NCBI RefSeq assembly: GCF_019396385.1
Contig: NZ_JAHKRN010000047.1
Span: 1 to 64,000, forward strand
Direction of reading: 5' to 3'
DNA length: 64,000 nt
Source of the DNA: Nonomuraea harbinensis
GTDB lineage: Bacteria > Actinomycetota > Actinomycetes > Streptosporangiales > Streptosporangiaceae
Shown here: piece after piece, positions 24,179 to 32,830 of the stretch
How the letters are laid out: each line of letters opens with the position of its first letter
How positions within the stretch are numbered: the first letter of the stretch is position 1
Made by a program: the position numbers and the translations under genes
The notes under the pieces: model-generated
Databases searched by the model: none
What the model saw: only the letters and a program-made list of their open reading frames with translations
Told to the model about the DNA's origin: nothing

Positions 24179-25627
24179 ATGTCCAAGGTTCTCACCTCTC
24201 TGCCCATCGGCGAGCGTGTCGGCATCGCCTTCTCGGGTGGTCTCGACACCTCCGTCGCCGTCGCGTGGATGCGCGACAAGGGCGCTGTCCCCTGCGCCTA
24301 CACGGCCGACATCGGCCAGTACGACGAGCCCGACATCGCCTCGGTGCCCGGCCGTGCGGTGGCGTACGGCGCCGAGGTCGGGCGGCTGGTCGACTGCCGC
24401 GCGGTGCTGGTGGAAGAGGGGCTGGCCGCGCTCGCCTGCGGCGCGTTCCACATCCGCTCCGGCGGGCGGGCCTACTTCAACACCACGCCGCTCGGCCGCG
24501 CCGTCACGGGGACCCTCCTGGTGCGGGCGATGCTGGAGGACGACGTGCAGATCTGGGGCGACGGATCGACGTTCAAGGGCAACGACATCGAGCGGTTCTA
24601 CCGCTACGGTCTCCTCGCCAACCCGCACCTGCGGGTCTACAAGCCCTGGCTCGACGCCGACTTCGTGACCGAGCTCGGCGGCCGCAAGGAGATGTCGGAG
24701 TGGCTGCTCGCCCACGACCTGCCCTACCGTGACAGCACCGAGAAGGCGTACTCCACGGACGCCAACATCTGGGGCGCCACCCACGAGGCCAAGACGCTGG
24801 AGCACCTCGACGCCGGCATCGAGACCGTCGAGCCGATCATGGGCGTGCGGTTCTGGGACCACGGGGTGGAGATCCCGGCCGAGGACGTGACCATCGCCTT
24901 CGAGCAGGGCCGCCCGGTGTCGATCAACGGCAAGGAGTTCGCCACCCCGGTCGACCTGGTGATGGAGGCCAACGCCATCGGCGGCCGGCACGGCCTGGGC
25001 ATGTCCGACCAGATCGAGAACCGGATCATCGAGGCCAAGAGCCGTGGCATCTACGAAGCGCCCGGCATGGCGTTGCTGCACGCCGCGTACGAGCGGCTGG
25101 TCAACGCGATTCACAACGAGGACACGCTGGCGTACTACCACAACGAGGGACGGCGGCTCGGCCGGCTGATGTACGAGGGCCGCTGGCTCGACCCGCAGGC
25201 GCTGATGCTCCGCGAGTCGCTGCAGCGCTGGGTCGGCACGGCGATCACCGGCGAGGTCACGCTGCGGTTGCGGCGCGGCGAGGACTACTCGATCCTCGAC
25301 ACCTCGGGCCCGGCCTTCAGCTACCACCCGGACAAGCTGTCGATGGAGCGTACGGAGGACTCGGCGTTCGGCCCGGTCGACCGGATCGGCCAGCTCACCA
25401 TGCGCAACCTCGACATCGCCGACTCGCGCACCAAGCTGGAGCAGTACGCCAGCATGGGCATGGTCGGCACCAGCCACTCCGCGCTCATCGAGGCCCCGCC
25501 GGCGGCGCCGACCGAGCTCATCGGCGACATGCCGGAGGGCGGCGCCGAGGCCATCGCCTCACGCGGCGACGTCGCGGACGACGACGAGCTGCTCGACCGC
25601 GCCGCGATGGAGTTCGGCACCGACTGA
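24179..25627 (+). CDS. argG: Argininosuccinate synthase
   Basis: 482 aa. It catalyses ATP-dependent condensation of citrulline and aspartate to argininosuccinate, the penultimate step of arginine synthesis. The N-terminal pyrophosphatase-type P-loop is IAFSGGLDTSVAVAWM, and the YTADIGQYDEPDI, DGSTFKGND, RFYRYG and STDANIWG motifs follow in order. The length and the GDGSTFKGNDIERF pattern fit the longer, E. coli-type ArgG subgroup rather than the 400-aa form. It stands alone without other arg genes. The start lacks a ribosome binding site, fitting a leaderless transcript. Confidence 0.95.
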   Translation: MSKVLTSLPIGERVGIAFSGGLDTSVAVAWMRDKGAVPCAYTADIGQYDEPDIASVPGRAVAYGAEVGRLVDCRAVLVEEGLAALACGAFHIRSGGRAYFNTTPLGRAVTGTLLVRAMLEDDVQIWGDGSTFKGNDIERFYRYGLLANPHLRVYKPWLDADFVTELGGRKEMSEWLLAHDLPYRDSTEKAYSTDANIWGATHEAKTLEHLDAGIETVEPIMGVRFWDHGVEIPAEDVTIAFEQGRPVSINGKEFATPVDLVMEANAIGGRHGLGMSDQIENRIIEAKSRGIYEAPGMALLHAAYERLVNAIHNEDTLAYYHNEGRRLGRLMYEGRWLDPQALMLRESLQRWVGTAITGEVTLRLRRGEDYSILDTSGPAFSYHPDKLSMERTEDSAFGPVDRIGQLTMRNLDIADSRTKLEQYASMGMVGTSHSALIEAPPAAPTELIGDMPEGGAEAIASRGDVADDDELLDRAAMEFGTD

Positions 25628-25693
25628 CCGCGAACCGGGCCATGCCTCGCGGGCCGGCCCGGCCGTAATGGCGGTATGCGTACAATTCCGGAC

Positions 25694-26641
25694 ATGCACT
25701 CCGTGGCGCTCGCCCTGTACGACGGCGCCATGCTGTTCGAGGCCGCCGCGGCCGTCGAGGTGTTCGGGATCGACCGGTCCGACCTGGCCGAGCCGTGGTA
25801 CGACTTCCGCGTGTGCGGCCCGAGCCGGGGCCGGGTGGGCGACTGGCTGCGGGTGGACACCCCGCACAGCCTGGACGCGGTGGTGGACGCCGACACGGTG
25901 GTGGTGTCCTCCTGCGACGTGGAGATCGGGCCGCCGCCGGGTGACGCGGTGGACGCCGTGCGGGCCGCCCACGAGCGCGGGGCCCGGATCGTGTCGCTGT
26001 GCACCGGGGCCTTCGTGCTCGCCGAGGCCGGGATCCTGGACGGGCGGCGGGCGACGACCCATTGGATGCACGCCGCGCTGCTCGCCACCCGTTATCCCCG
26101 CGTACGGGTCGATCCCGACGTCCTCTACATCGACGAGGGGACCGTCCTGACCTCGGCGGGCAAGGGGGCGGGGCTCGACCTGTGCCTGCACGTCGTCAGG
26201 AAGGACCACGGCGCGGCGGTGGCGAACGCGCTGGCCCGCCGCCTGGTCGTGCCGCCGCACCGGGCCGGCGGGCAGGCGCAGTACGTGACGGCGCCGGTGC
26301 CGGACCAGGCCGGCCAGTACGGGCTCGCCGACGTCCTCCAGTGGGCGCAGGCCCACCTGCACGAACCGCTGACCGTACGCGACCTGGCCCGCCGCGCCGG
26401 GATGAGCACCCGCAACCTCGCCCGCCACTTCCACCGCGCCCTCGGCGTCACCCCGCTGCACTGGCTGCACGCCCAGCGGGTGCACCGGGCACAGGAGCTG
26501 CTGGAGACCACCGACGCCGGCGTGGAGCAGATCGCGGCCCGCACCGGGATGGGCACGGCGGCGACCCTGCGCAGGCACTTCACCCGCGCCGTCGGCGTCT
26601 CGCCCGACACCTACCGGCGGACCTTCCGCGCGCCCGGCTGA
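25694..26641 (+). CDS. GlxA-family AraC-type transcriptional regulator
   Basis: 315 aa. An N-terminal DJ-1/PfpI-like amidase-fold sensor domain (residues 1-165) includes SLCTGAFVLAEAGILDGRRATTHW, where Cys is the nucleophile-elbow residue. A C-terminal AraC/XylS double helix-turn-helix (about 215-310) has LARRAGMSTRNLARHF and GMGTAATLRRHF. The start is set at the ATG that lies 7 nt after TACAAT, consistent with a leaderless mRNA. An ATG 18 bp upstream overlaps that -10 and is less likely. Targets are unknown; the dienelactone-hydrolase gene follows 53 bp downstream. Confidence 0.9.
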   Translation: MHSVALALYDGAMLFEAAAAVEVFGIDRSDLAEPWYDFRVCGPSRGRVGDWLRVDTPHSLDAVVDADTVVVSSCDVEIGPPPGDAVDAVRAAHERGARIVSLCTGAFVLAEAGILDGRRATTHWMHAALLATRYPRVRVDPDVLYIDEGTVLTSAGKGAGLDLCLHVVRKDHGAAVANALARRLVVPPHRAGGQAQYVTAPVPDQAGQYGLADVLQWAQAHLHEPLTVRDLARRAGMSTRNLARHFHRALGVTPLHWLHAQRVHRAQELLETTDAGVEQIAARTGMGTAATLRRHFTRAVGVSPDTYRRTFRAPG

Positions 26642-26694
26642 CTCCGGAAACTGTCGGCGGCGTGGGGCATGCTGAGCGCGGCGAAGGGAGAGAC

Positions 26695-27270
26695 ATGGCC
26701 GAGGTGCTGTTGTTCCATCACGCCCAGGGGCTGACGTCCGGGGTGCGGGAGTTCGCGGAGGAGCTCAGGCGGGCGGGCCACACGGTGCACGTGCCCGACC
26801 TGTACGAGGGGCGCGTCTTCGAGTCGCTCGACGAGGGCGGCGGTTACGCGCAGGAGACCGGGTTCGAGACGATCATCGAGCGCGGGCGGTCCTTCGCCGC
26901 ATGGCTGCCGGGCGAGCTGGTCTACGCCGGGTTCTCCCTCGGGGTGCTGCCGGCGCAGCAGCTGGCCCAGACGCGGGCGGGGGCGAAGGGCGCGCTGCTG
27001 TTCCACTCGTGCGTGCCGGTCACGGAGTTCGGCGAGTCCTGGCCCGAGAGCGTGCCGGTGCAGGTCCACGGCATGGAGGGCGACCCGTTCTTCGCCGGCG
27101 AGGGCGATGTGGAGGCGGCTCGCGCCCTCGTGGAGTCGACTCCGGGCGCGGAGCTGTTCCTCTACGAAGGCAAGGACCACCTGTTCGCCGACGGCAGCCT
27201 GCCCTCCTACGACGAGCCGGCGGCCAGGCTGATGATGGAGCGGGTGCTGGGCTTCCTCGCCCGGATCTAG
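26695..27270 (+). CDS. Dienelactone-hydrolase-family protein
   Basis: 191 aa alpha/beta hydrolase. VLLFHHAQGLTSGVREFAEELRRAGHTVHVPDLYEG opens the fold. The nucleophile elbow reads YAGFSLG, so Ser replaces the Cys of classical dienelactone hydrolases. Asp occurs in GMEGDPFF, and His in YEGKDHLFAD completes the triad. The start has AAGGGAG 8 nt upstream. The substrate is unknown. It probably follows the GlxA gene in the same transcript. Confidence 0.85.
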   Translation: MAEVLLFHHAQGLTSGVREFAEELRRAGHTVHVPDLYEGRVFESLDEGGGYAQETGFETIIERGRSFAAWLPGELVYAGFSLGVLPAQQLAQTRAGAKGALLFHSCVPVTEFGESWPESVPVQVHGMEGDPFFAGEGDVEAARALVESTPGAELFLYEGKDHLFADGSLPSYDEPAARLMMERVLGFLARI

Positions 27271-27575
27271 TCGTAGCAACCGCCGCCGTTGTTCACCGAC
27301 GCTTCGAGCGAGACGGCGTACGCCCCGGGCGGATCGACCAGGACCACCGACAGGGCTCTGGGGCACGCTCACGATCTCGTCGTCATCCTCGCAGGAGTCC
27401 CGCGGCTCCCCGTCGCGGCGGGCGCCGGGCGGGCGGGCGTCGAGGATGGGGTGCCGGGCCAGGCCTCTCGCCACCATGTCCTCTTCGCTGCCGCAGCCGT
27501 CCGAGAATGGGCACGATCACCGGGGCCGGTCGAAAACGTCTGGCGATCGGCGGAGGGCAGGCGTAGGTTCCTGAG
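27267..27575 (-). pseudogene. Possible decayed coding region
   Basis: About 300 bp without an intact gene. On the minus strand a short frame ending just inside the hydrolase stop reads ...AYAVSLEASVNNGGGCYD, preceded by DPPG. In another frame upstream there is a segment with SCEDDDEIVSVPQSP. Together they look like two pieces of one frameshifted minus-strand gene. This is a weak inference from amino-acid composition only. Confidence 0.25.
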
Positions 27576-28502
27576 CTGTGGCCTCTTGAGATCGCCTGCG
27601 ACGAGTCCGGCTCGGAAGGGGAGAAGCTCGTCGGCGGCAACACCGCCGTCTTCGCGCACGCCGCCGTGCTCCTGGGCGCCGAGGCCGCCGCGGAGTGCGT
27701 CCGCGAGACCCGCGCCCGCATCCGTTCCCCCGCCACCGAGTACAAGGCCAACCACCTGCTCCGCGGCAAGCACCGGGCGGTGCTGGTCTGGCTGCTCGCC
27801 CCCTCGGGGCCCATCTACGGCCGGGCGCGGGTGTTCCTGGCCGACAAGGCCTACTTCGCGGTACGGAAGATCGCCGACCTCATCGCCGGGGACGTGGCGT
27901 ACACGGGCGCAGGCGGGGACCGGGCGCTCGCCGCGGACCTCTACCGTGAGGGGCCGGTCAGCCTCGGCCCGGAGCGGTTCACCGCGTTCCTGGAGTCGTT
28001 CAACGACGTGATGCGCCGGCGGGCCCCCGCCGAGCGGTTCTTCCTCACCGTCGAGGAGCTCGCCGGGGCCGGCGGGCGGGTGGGGGAGATCATGCGCCTG
28101 CTCGACCGGTCCAGGCAGCCGCTGGAGGACTTCCTGGAACGGCCGGGCGAGATGCCGGCGCTGGACCCGCTCATCCCGGCCATCATGCGGGCGGTCGTGC
28201 ACTGGGGACGCGACCGGCGGCCGGTGTCGATCCTGCACGACGAGCACAACGGCCTGACCGAGGAGCGCGTCGCGCACCTGAAGCGGGTGGTGGATCTGGC
28301 CGGGCTGCGGCTGGCCGACTCCTTCCACGAGCCCCGGGTGCAGGTCGCCGACTTCCTGGCCGGGGTGGCCAGGCGGATCGCGGAGGACGAGCTGGGCGGG
28401 CACGGCGACCCCGAACTCGTCGCGCTGCTGCGCCCGTACGTGGATCCGGCCTCGGTCTGGGGCGACGAGCGGAGCTGGGCGCTGCTCCGCCCGGCCGGCT
28501 GA
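27576..28502 (+). CDS. DUF3800-like protein with probable CTG start
   Basis: 308 aa if started at CTG 27576; the first standard in-frame start is a GTG at 27666. The extra N-terminal 30 residues contain LEIACDESGSEGEKLVGGN, and the DESG motif is the hallmark N-terminus of DUF3800 proteins. This supports the upstream start or an unrecognised start error. Later motifs are ADKAYFAVRKIADLI, ILHDEHNGLTEERVAHL and RVQVADFLAGVARRIAEDE. They fit the RNase-H-like fold proposed for this family, with acidic residues at the expected places. Function unknown; DUF3800 genes are frequent in defence and accessory regions. Confidence 0.6.
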   Translation: MWPLEIACDESGSEGEKLVGGNTAVFAHAAVLLGAEAAAECVRETRARIRSPATEYKANHLLRGKHRAVLVWLLAPSGPIYGRARVFLADKAYFAVRKIADLIAGDVAYTGAGGDRALAADLYREGPVSLGPERFTAFLESFNDVMRRRAPAERFFLTVEELAGAGGRVGEIMRLLDRSRQPLEDFLERPGEMPALDPLIPAIMRAVVHWGRDRRPVSILHDEHNGLTEERVAHLKRVVDLAGLRLADSFHEPRVQVADFLAGVARRIAEDELGGHGDPELVALLRPYVDPASVWGDERSWALLRPAG

Positions 28503-28508
28503 GGGGCG

Positions 28509-28958
28509 TCAGGCCGTCGCGGCGTCGCGCAGGCTGCTCAGCACCCAGGGCGGGCAGGCGGGGTCGGCCTCCGCCTGCGCCGTCGTCAGCCAGACGAACC
28601 CGGCCACCTCGGCGGGCGCGGCCGCGACCGGTTCGGCGTGCGGCGGCATCGGGGCCGCGAACACCACGTTGACCACCGGGTCGCCGTCGTCGGTGACGAA
28701 GAACCCGCTGGAGGCGTAGGTGAGGGGAACGCCGGTCAGGTCGACGCCGATCTCCTCGGCGACCTCGCGGCGGGCGGTCTCCTCCAGCACCCGCTGACCG
28801 GCGCCGTCCGGCTCGGCCTTGCCGCCCACGCCGGCGAGCGTGCCGGGGGCGTGCGACTCGCCGTCGCCGCGCCTGATGAGCAGCCAGCGGCCGTCGCGGC
28901 GCAGGAAGACCTCGACGTTGACGACGAAGGCGGGGCGGCCGTTGGCGGTCATGGTCAT
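28509..28958 (-). CDS. NUDIX hydrolase
   Basis: 149 aa. The Nudix region reads GTLAGVGGKAEP then VLEETARREVAEEIGV. The REVAEEIGV core with its metal-binding glutamates is intact, but the spacing between the first Gly and the core is a few residues longer than the textbook 23-residue box. It probably hydrolyses a nucleoside-diphosphate-linked compound. Two ATG codons six bases apart are possible starts; the outer one is used. The gene is divergent from the DoxX gene. Confidence 0.8.
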   Translation of the reverse strand: MTMTANGRPAFVVNVEVFLRRDGRWLLIRRGDGESHAPGTLAGVGGKAEPDGAGQRVLEETARREVAEEIGVDLTGVPLTYASSGFFVTDDGDPVVNVVFAAPMPPHAEPVAAAPAEVAGFVWLTTAQAEADPACPPWVLSSLRDAATA

Positions 28959-28985
28959 GGGACGGCATCTTGACGGCCCGTACTG

Positions 28986-29024
28986 GATAGTGTCACTATC
29001 TAATAACTGGATAGTGCTGCTATC
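28986..29024 (+). promoter_or_regulatory. Tandem palindromic operators before the DoxX gene
   Basis: GATAGTG-T-CACTATC (28986-29000) is a perfect palindrome. GATAG-TGCTG-CTATC (29010-29024) repeats the half-site 24 bp downstream, and both are preceded by ACTG. The sites sit 14-52 bp before the DoxX start, and TATCTAAT between them may contain the -10. A dimeric repressor of MarR/HxlR/TetR type is expected; none is encoded next to it. Confidence 0.55.
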
Positions 29025-29037
29025 GAAAGGATTCGAG

Positions 29038-29517
29038 ATGTCACTCGTTCTGGTGATCGCCACCCTGGTATTCCGGCTGCTGGGCGCGTTCGGGGTGCGG
29101 CGGTTCGCGACCTGGCGGGTCAGCGCGGCGCACGGGCTCGCGCTGTTCCTCGTCATCACGGGCAGCGCCCACTTCGCCCCCGAGGGCAGCGGCTTCACCA
29201 CGACCCACGCCGACCTCGTGGCGATGGTGCCGCCGTTCGTGCCGTTCCCCGCCTTCATGGTGTACGCGACCGGCGTGCTGGAGATCCTCGGCGCGGCCGG
29301 ACTGGTGCTGAGCCGCACCCGGCGGGCCGCCGGGCTGTGGCTGGCGGTGATGTTCGTGCTGCTCCTGCCCGCCAACGTGTACGCGGCGCTGGCCGGGCAG
29401 GACGTCACGCCGCTGTGGCTGCGGGTGCCCGAGCAGGCCCTGTACATCGCGGTCGCGCTGTGGGCCGCTCTCGGGACGCGTACGGTGGAGCGTGCCGGAG
29501 ATCATGTGCGCGTGTGA
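29038..29517 (+). CDS. DoxX-family membrane protein
   Basis: 159 aa with four membrane helices, typical of DoxX. Motifs include GSAHFAPEG and the PAFMVYATGVLEILGAAGLVL stretch around TM2-TM3. The family includes quinol oxidase-like and thiosulfate-linked subunits, but many members are uncharacterised stress proteins. AAAGG upstream serves as ribosome binding site. Expression is probably repressed through the two palindromes just upstream. Confidence 0.8.
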   Translation: MSLVLVIATLVFRLLGAFGVRRFATWRVSAAHGLALFLVITGSAHFAPEGSGFTTTHADLVAMVPPFVPFPAFMVYATGVLEILGAAGLVLSRTRRAAGLWLAVMFVLLLPANVYAALAGQDVTPLWLRVPEQALYIAVALWAALGTRTVERAGDHVRV

Positions 29518-29565
29518 GCCCAGCGAGGCGGGCGTGCACCGATTCGAGCCGGAGGCGTTGGGACT

Positions 29566-30579
29566 GTGACCGCGGGAGCACGGACGACGGGCGCGAACAC
29601 CGCGCTGGCCTGGGGCGTCGTCGCCAGCGCCGCGCTCACCGGGCTCGTCTGGCTGGCCGGGCAGCGGCTGGCCGGCATCGCGTTACTCCCCGACCAGGGG
29701 GCGTCCTGGTACTACTGGAAGCTGCCCGAGCCCACTGTCTGGACACGGCTGTCGGCCTGGCTCGGCTACGCCGCCCACCAGGTCGCGTTCTGGGGCCTGA
29801 TCTACTACGCGCAGACCCGGGTCCGCCGCTACACCGGCGGCCTGCACCGGGTGAACGTCGTGGCCCTGGCGGTCAACTTCGGGTTCATCCTGCTGCACCA
29901 GGCGCAGACCCAGGTGTTCTACGACGGGCTGGCGCAGGACGTGTCCATCTTCAGCTCGCAGGCCTCGGTGGTGCTCCTGCTGATCGTGGTGCTGCTCATG
30001 GAGAACCGCCGCCGCGGCCTGTTCGCCGGCCGCCCGGCGCCCATCTCGGCGGAGGTCACGTCCTTCGCCCGCCGGTACCACGGCTATCTGTTCAGCTGGG
30101 CCGCCGTCTACACGTTCTGGTATCACCCGATGGAGACGACGAGCGGCCACCTTATCGGGTTCTTCTACATGTTCCTTATCCTCTTGCAGGGCAGCCTCTT
30201 CCTCACCCGCGCGCACACCAACCGCTGGTGGACCCTCGCCCTGGAGCTCCTGGTCGCCGCGCACGGCACGTTGGTGGCCTTCATGAACACCGGCCCCGAC
30301 GGGGCGTGGCCGATGTTCCTCTTCGGCTTCCTGGGCGTGTTCGTCCTGACCCAGATGCACGGCCTCGGCCTCGGCGCCACGACCCGCTGGATCCTGGCCG
30401 CCTGCTACGCCGGGGCGGTGGTGGCGGTGTACGCGGTGCGCGGCATCGGCGAGGCGACCGAGGTGGTCCGCATCCCCGCCATCGAGTACCTGCTGGTGGG
30501 GGTCCTGGCGGTGCTGCTGTGGGCGGTCCTGCGGCTGGCGCGGCTGAGAAGTCCGGCGGGGACGATTCCGCGCCGGTAG
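29566..30579 (+). CDS. Multi-pass membrane protein of unknown function
   Basis: 337 aa from GTG, with about eight to nine hydrophobic helices spread over the whole length. Aromatic motifs between helices (ASWYYWKLPEPTVW, YLFSWAAVYTFWYHPMETTSGH) contain conserved-looking His and Trp residues. No signature of a transporter or enzyme family was recognised. It follows the DoxX gene by 48 bp in the same direction and may be cotranscribed. Confidence 0.65.
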   Translation: MTAGARTTGANTALAWGVVASAALTGLVWLAGQRLAGIALLPDQGASWYYWKLPEPTVWTRLSAWLGYAAHQVAFWGLIYYAQTRVRRYTGGLHRVNVVALAVNFGFILLHQAQTQVFYDGLAQDVSIFSSQASVVLLLIVVLLMENRRRGLFAGRPAPISAEVTSFARRYHGYLFSWAAVYTFWYHPMETTSGHLIGFFYMFLILLQGSLFLTRAHTNRWWTLALELLVAAHGTLVAFMNTGPDGAWPMFLFGFLGVFVLTQMHGLGLGATTRWILAACYAGAVVAVYAVRGIGEATEVVRIPAIEYLLVGVLAVLLWAVLRLARLRSPAGTIPRR

Positions 30580-30801
30580 GTTCTGGGGGCATGCCGAGAA
30601 GATCGCGATTATGGTGGTTCGCCGCGCTGAGCTCTCGGTCCTCCTGGCGCCGGTCATCCAGTGGGTCCCGCTGTTCTGGCTCGGCGGGCGGCCGGCGCGA
30701 CGCTCTGCGGGCAGCCTCGGGACCGCCCGTTGACCAGGCCGGTCCTGGTCGCCCACGACCCGCGTCACGGCCTTCTACCGGCGCGGCCCGCCGCTGGAGG
30801 G
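30580..30801. other. Intergenic stretch, possibly decayed coding
   Basis: About 220 bp. It starts with a plausible short start-like frame (MPRRSRLWWFAALS at about 30592) that loses protein character after 15 residues, as if frameshifted. No intact gene or RNA is supported. Confidence 0.3.
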
Positions 30802-31404
30802 TTACGCGGGAGCCCGCCTGGCGACGAAGGCCGTCAGGCTGGGCAGTTCGTGCCGCGTGACGTCGTCGAAGCGCTCGCGCAGGGCCGCCTCCAGCGTGGC
30901 CAGCACCTTGTCCGGCAGGCGCAACCCCCGGGCGAGCCGCGACGGGGCGTCGCCGCCGTGCCAGGCGATCACCAGGCGGCCGCCCGGCTTCGTCACCCGG
31001 TGCAGCTCGCGCAGCCCCGGCTCCAGCTCCGGCCAGATGGCCACGTTGTTGACCGAGACGACGCAGTCGAACGCGGCGTCCTGCTGGTGGGTGCGGTCGG
31101 CGGTGCCCAGCCCCGGCTCGGTCCCGGGCGCCTTGCGGACGGCGAGCGCGCGCATCTCGGGTGACGGGTCGACGCCCGCCACCCGTCCGGCTCCCGTACG
31201 GCTCAGCAGCCGCAGCAGGGCGCCGGGGCCGTAGCCGACCTCAAGCACGTGCTCGCCCGGCCGGATGTCGAGCAGCGGCAGCAGGTCCCGCTGGCGGTTG
31301 GTCCAGAGCATGACGCGGCCGGCCAGGCGGCCCATGAGGCCGGAGGGGGCGGCGAAGGACGAGTCGTGTTCGCGGCCGGTGACCCAGGATGTCGTGGTTC
31401 CCAT
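30802..31404 (-). CDS. Class I SAM-dependent methyltransferase
   Basis: 200 aa. Motif I reads HVLEVGYGPGALLRLLS, the acidic residue ending strand 2 is in GVDPSPEM, and motif IV is DCVVSVNNVAIWP. LHRVTKPGGRLVIAWHGG (motif VI) is typical of UbiE-like small-molecule methyltransferases. The start is set at the ATG 47 bp from the divergent MerR gene; an ATG four codons upstream is possible. It is likely under control of that MerR protein. The acceptor is unknown. Confidence 0.85.
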   Translation of the reverse strand: MGTTTSWVTGREHDSSFAAPSGLMGRLAGRVMLWTNRQRDLLPLLDIRPGEHVLEVGYGPGALLRLLSRTGAGRVAGVDPSPEMRALAVRKAPGTEPGLGTADRTHQQDAAFDCVVSVNNVAIWPELEPGLRELHRVTKPGGRLVIAWHGGDAPSRLARGLRLPDKVLATLEAALRERFDDVTRHELPSLTAFVARRAPA

Positions 31405-31421
31405 GCACCACAGCAAAGCGG

Positions 31422-31437
31422 TTCAAGCTGACTTGAA
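31422..31437. promoter_or_regulatory. MerR-type operator
   Basis: TTCAAG-CTGA-CTTGAA is a perfect inverted repeat in the 46-bp gap between the divergent methyltransferase and MerR genes. Its form matches operators of MerR/SoxR-type activators, so it probably serves both genes. Confidence 0.6.
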
Positions 31438-31450
31438 GTCAAATGGGAAC

Positions 31451-31900
31451 ATGGACGAATTCATCCCGATCGGTGAGGCGGCCCGGATGCTCGGCATGAA
31501 CGCCTCCGCGCTGCGCTACTACGAGGAACGCGGGCTGGTGCCGCCGGCGGGGCGTCGGCAGGGGCGGCGCGTGTACGGCAGGGACGAGCTGCGCCGGCTG
31601 GTGTTCCTGCAGAGCGCGCAGCGGCTGGGCATCCCGCTGGACACCGCCGGCGCGGTGCTGGAGGCGCCGGGGGAGCAGTGGCGGGCCACCGTCTGCGAGC
31701 GGATCGAGGCGCTGGAGGAGCTGATCGAGCGGGCCAGGACGGCGCAGGAGTTCCTGCGCCACGCGATCGACTGCCCCGCCGAGCATCCGGTACGGGAGTG
31801 TGACTTCCTGCGGGGGATCCTGGACCGGATGCTGGAAGGGCTCACGCTGGAGCAGGTCGCCGCGGAGCACGCCCTCACGGACGCACGGCCCACCGCTTAG
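31451..31900 (+). CDS. MerR-family transcriptional regulator
   Basis: 149 aa. The winged helix reads IPIGEAARMLGMNASALRYYEERGLV, then RRVYGRDELRRL. A coiled-coil helix (WRATVCERIEALEELIERARTAQEFL) follows, and then a short C-terminal segment with one Cys in DCPAEHPVRECDF. Cysteines at 109 and 119 could sense metal or redox state, but the pattern is not a known one. It is divergent from the methyltransferase and likely activates it. Confidence 0.85.
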   Translation: MDEFIPIGEAARMLGMNASALRYYEERGLVPPAGRRQGRRVYGRDELRRLVFLQSAQRLGIPLDTAGAVLEAPGEQWRATVCERIEALEELIERARTAQEFLRHAIDCPAEHPVRECDFLRGILDRMLEGLTLEQVAAEHALTDARPTA

Positions 31901-31928
31901 GCGGGGGGACGGCGCTGTGATGCTCGGG

Positions 31929-32735
31929 TCACCAGGTGGATTGGACGTACTCGGTGAAGTCGCGTGGCTCGCGGCCAAGGACCTGCCGCACGCCGTCGGA
32001 GAGGTGGGCGTTGGTGCCCGCGTCGATCGACGCGGACAGCCGGTTAACCAGCGCGATGTGGTCGGCGTCGTAGCCGCGGGCGGCGAGCCGGGCCGCGTGC
32101 TCCTCCGGTGAGACCGGCACGTACGTGATCGACCGCCCGGTCGCGGCGGCGATCTCGCCGATCGCGTCGCCGAAGGACAGCAGCCGGGGCCCTGACAGCT
32201 CGTAGGTCCGCCCGGCGTGGCCGTCGCGCAGCAGCACCTCGGCCGCCACGTCGGCGATGTCGTCGGCGTGCACGAACGGCTCCTGCCCATGGCCGGCGGA
32301 CAGCTCGACCAGCCCGGCGTCGACCGGGTCGCGCAGCATCGGGTCCTCGCTGAAGTTCTGCGCGAACCAGGTCGGCCGCAGGATCGTCCACGCGCCGCCG
32401 GACGCCTTGACCGCCCGCTCGGAGGCCAGCAGGCGGTCGTCGCCGAGCTTGGGCCAGTCACGGGACGACAGCAGCACCAGCCGCCGCACCCCCCGCGCGA
32501 CCGCCGCCCCGGTGAACGCGGCCAGCAGCCCCGCCGCGTCAGGCCCTTGCGAGTCGACCAGGTAGGCGGCCGAGACGCCTGACAGGGCCGGTTCCCACGT
32601 GTCGTGGTCGTACCAGTCGAAGCGGGTCTCACCGCGACGCGAGGCCGCGCGGACCTCCGCACCGCGCGCCCGGAGCCGAGCGGCGACGCGCCGGCCCGTC
32701 TTGCCGGTGCCGCCCAGCACCAGGATCGTCGACAT
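31929..32735 (-). CDS. NmrA/SDR-type NAD(P)-binding protein
   Basis: 268 aa. The Rossmann motif ILVLGGTGKTGRRVAARL opens the protein. The NmrA-like pattern continues with RLVLLSSRDWP, ILRPTWFAQNFSED and PFVHADDIADVAAEVLL. The Tyr-x3-Lys pair of active SDRs is not evident, which fits NADP sensors or quinone/oxidoreductase-like atypical SDRs. It is convergent with the MerR gene. Its upstream region contains the 52-bp tandem repeats. Confidence 0.8.
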   Translation of the reverse strand: MSTILVLGGTGKTGRRVAARLRARGAEVRAASRRGETRFDWYDHDTWEPALSGVSAAYLVDSQGPDAAGLLAAFTGAAVARGVRRLVLLSSRDWPKLGDDRLLASERAVKASGGAWTILRPTWFAQNFSEDPMLRDPVDAGLVELSAGHGQEPFVHADDIADVAAEVLLRDGHAGRTYELSGPRLLSFGDAIGEIAAATGRSITYVPVSPEEHAARLAARGYDADHIALVNRLSASIDAGTNAHLSDGVRQVLGREPRDFTEYVQSTW

Positions 32736-32830
32736 GCCCCCAGTCAACACGCCCACCCGCCGCCACGCGACCGCCAAAGACAGGAGACACCCTTCCGAAG
32801 TCCGCGAAGCGCGCCGTCGGTACACATGCC

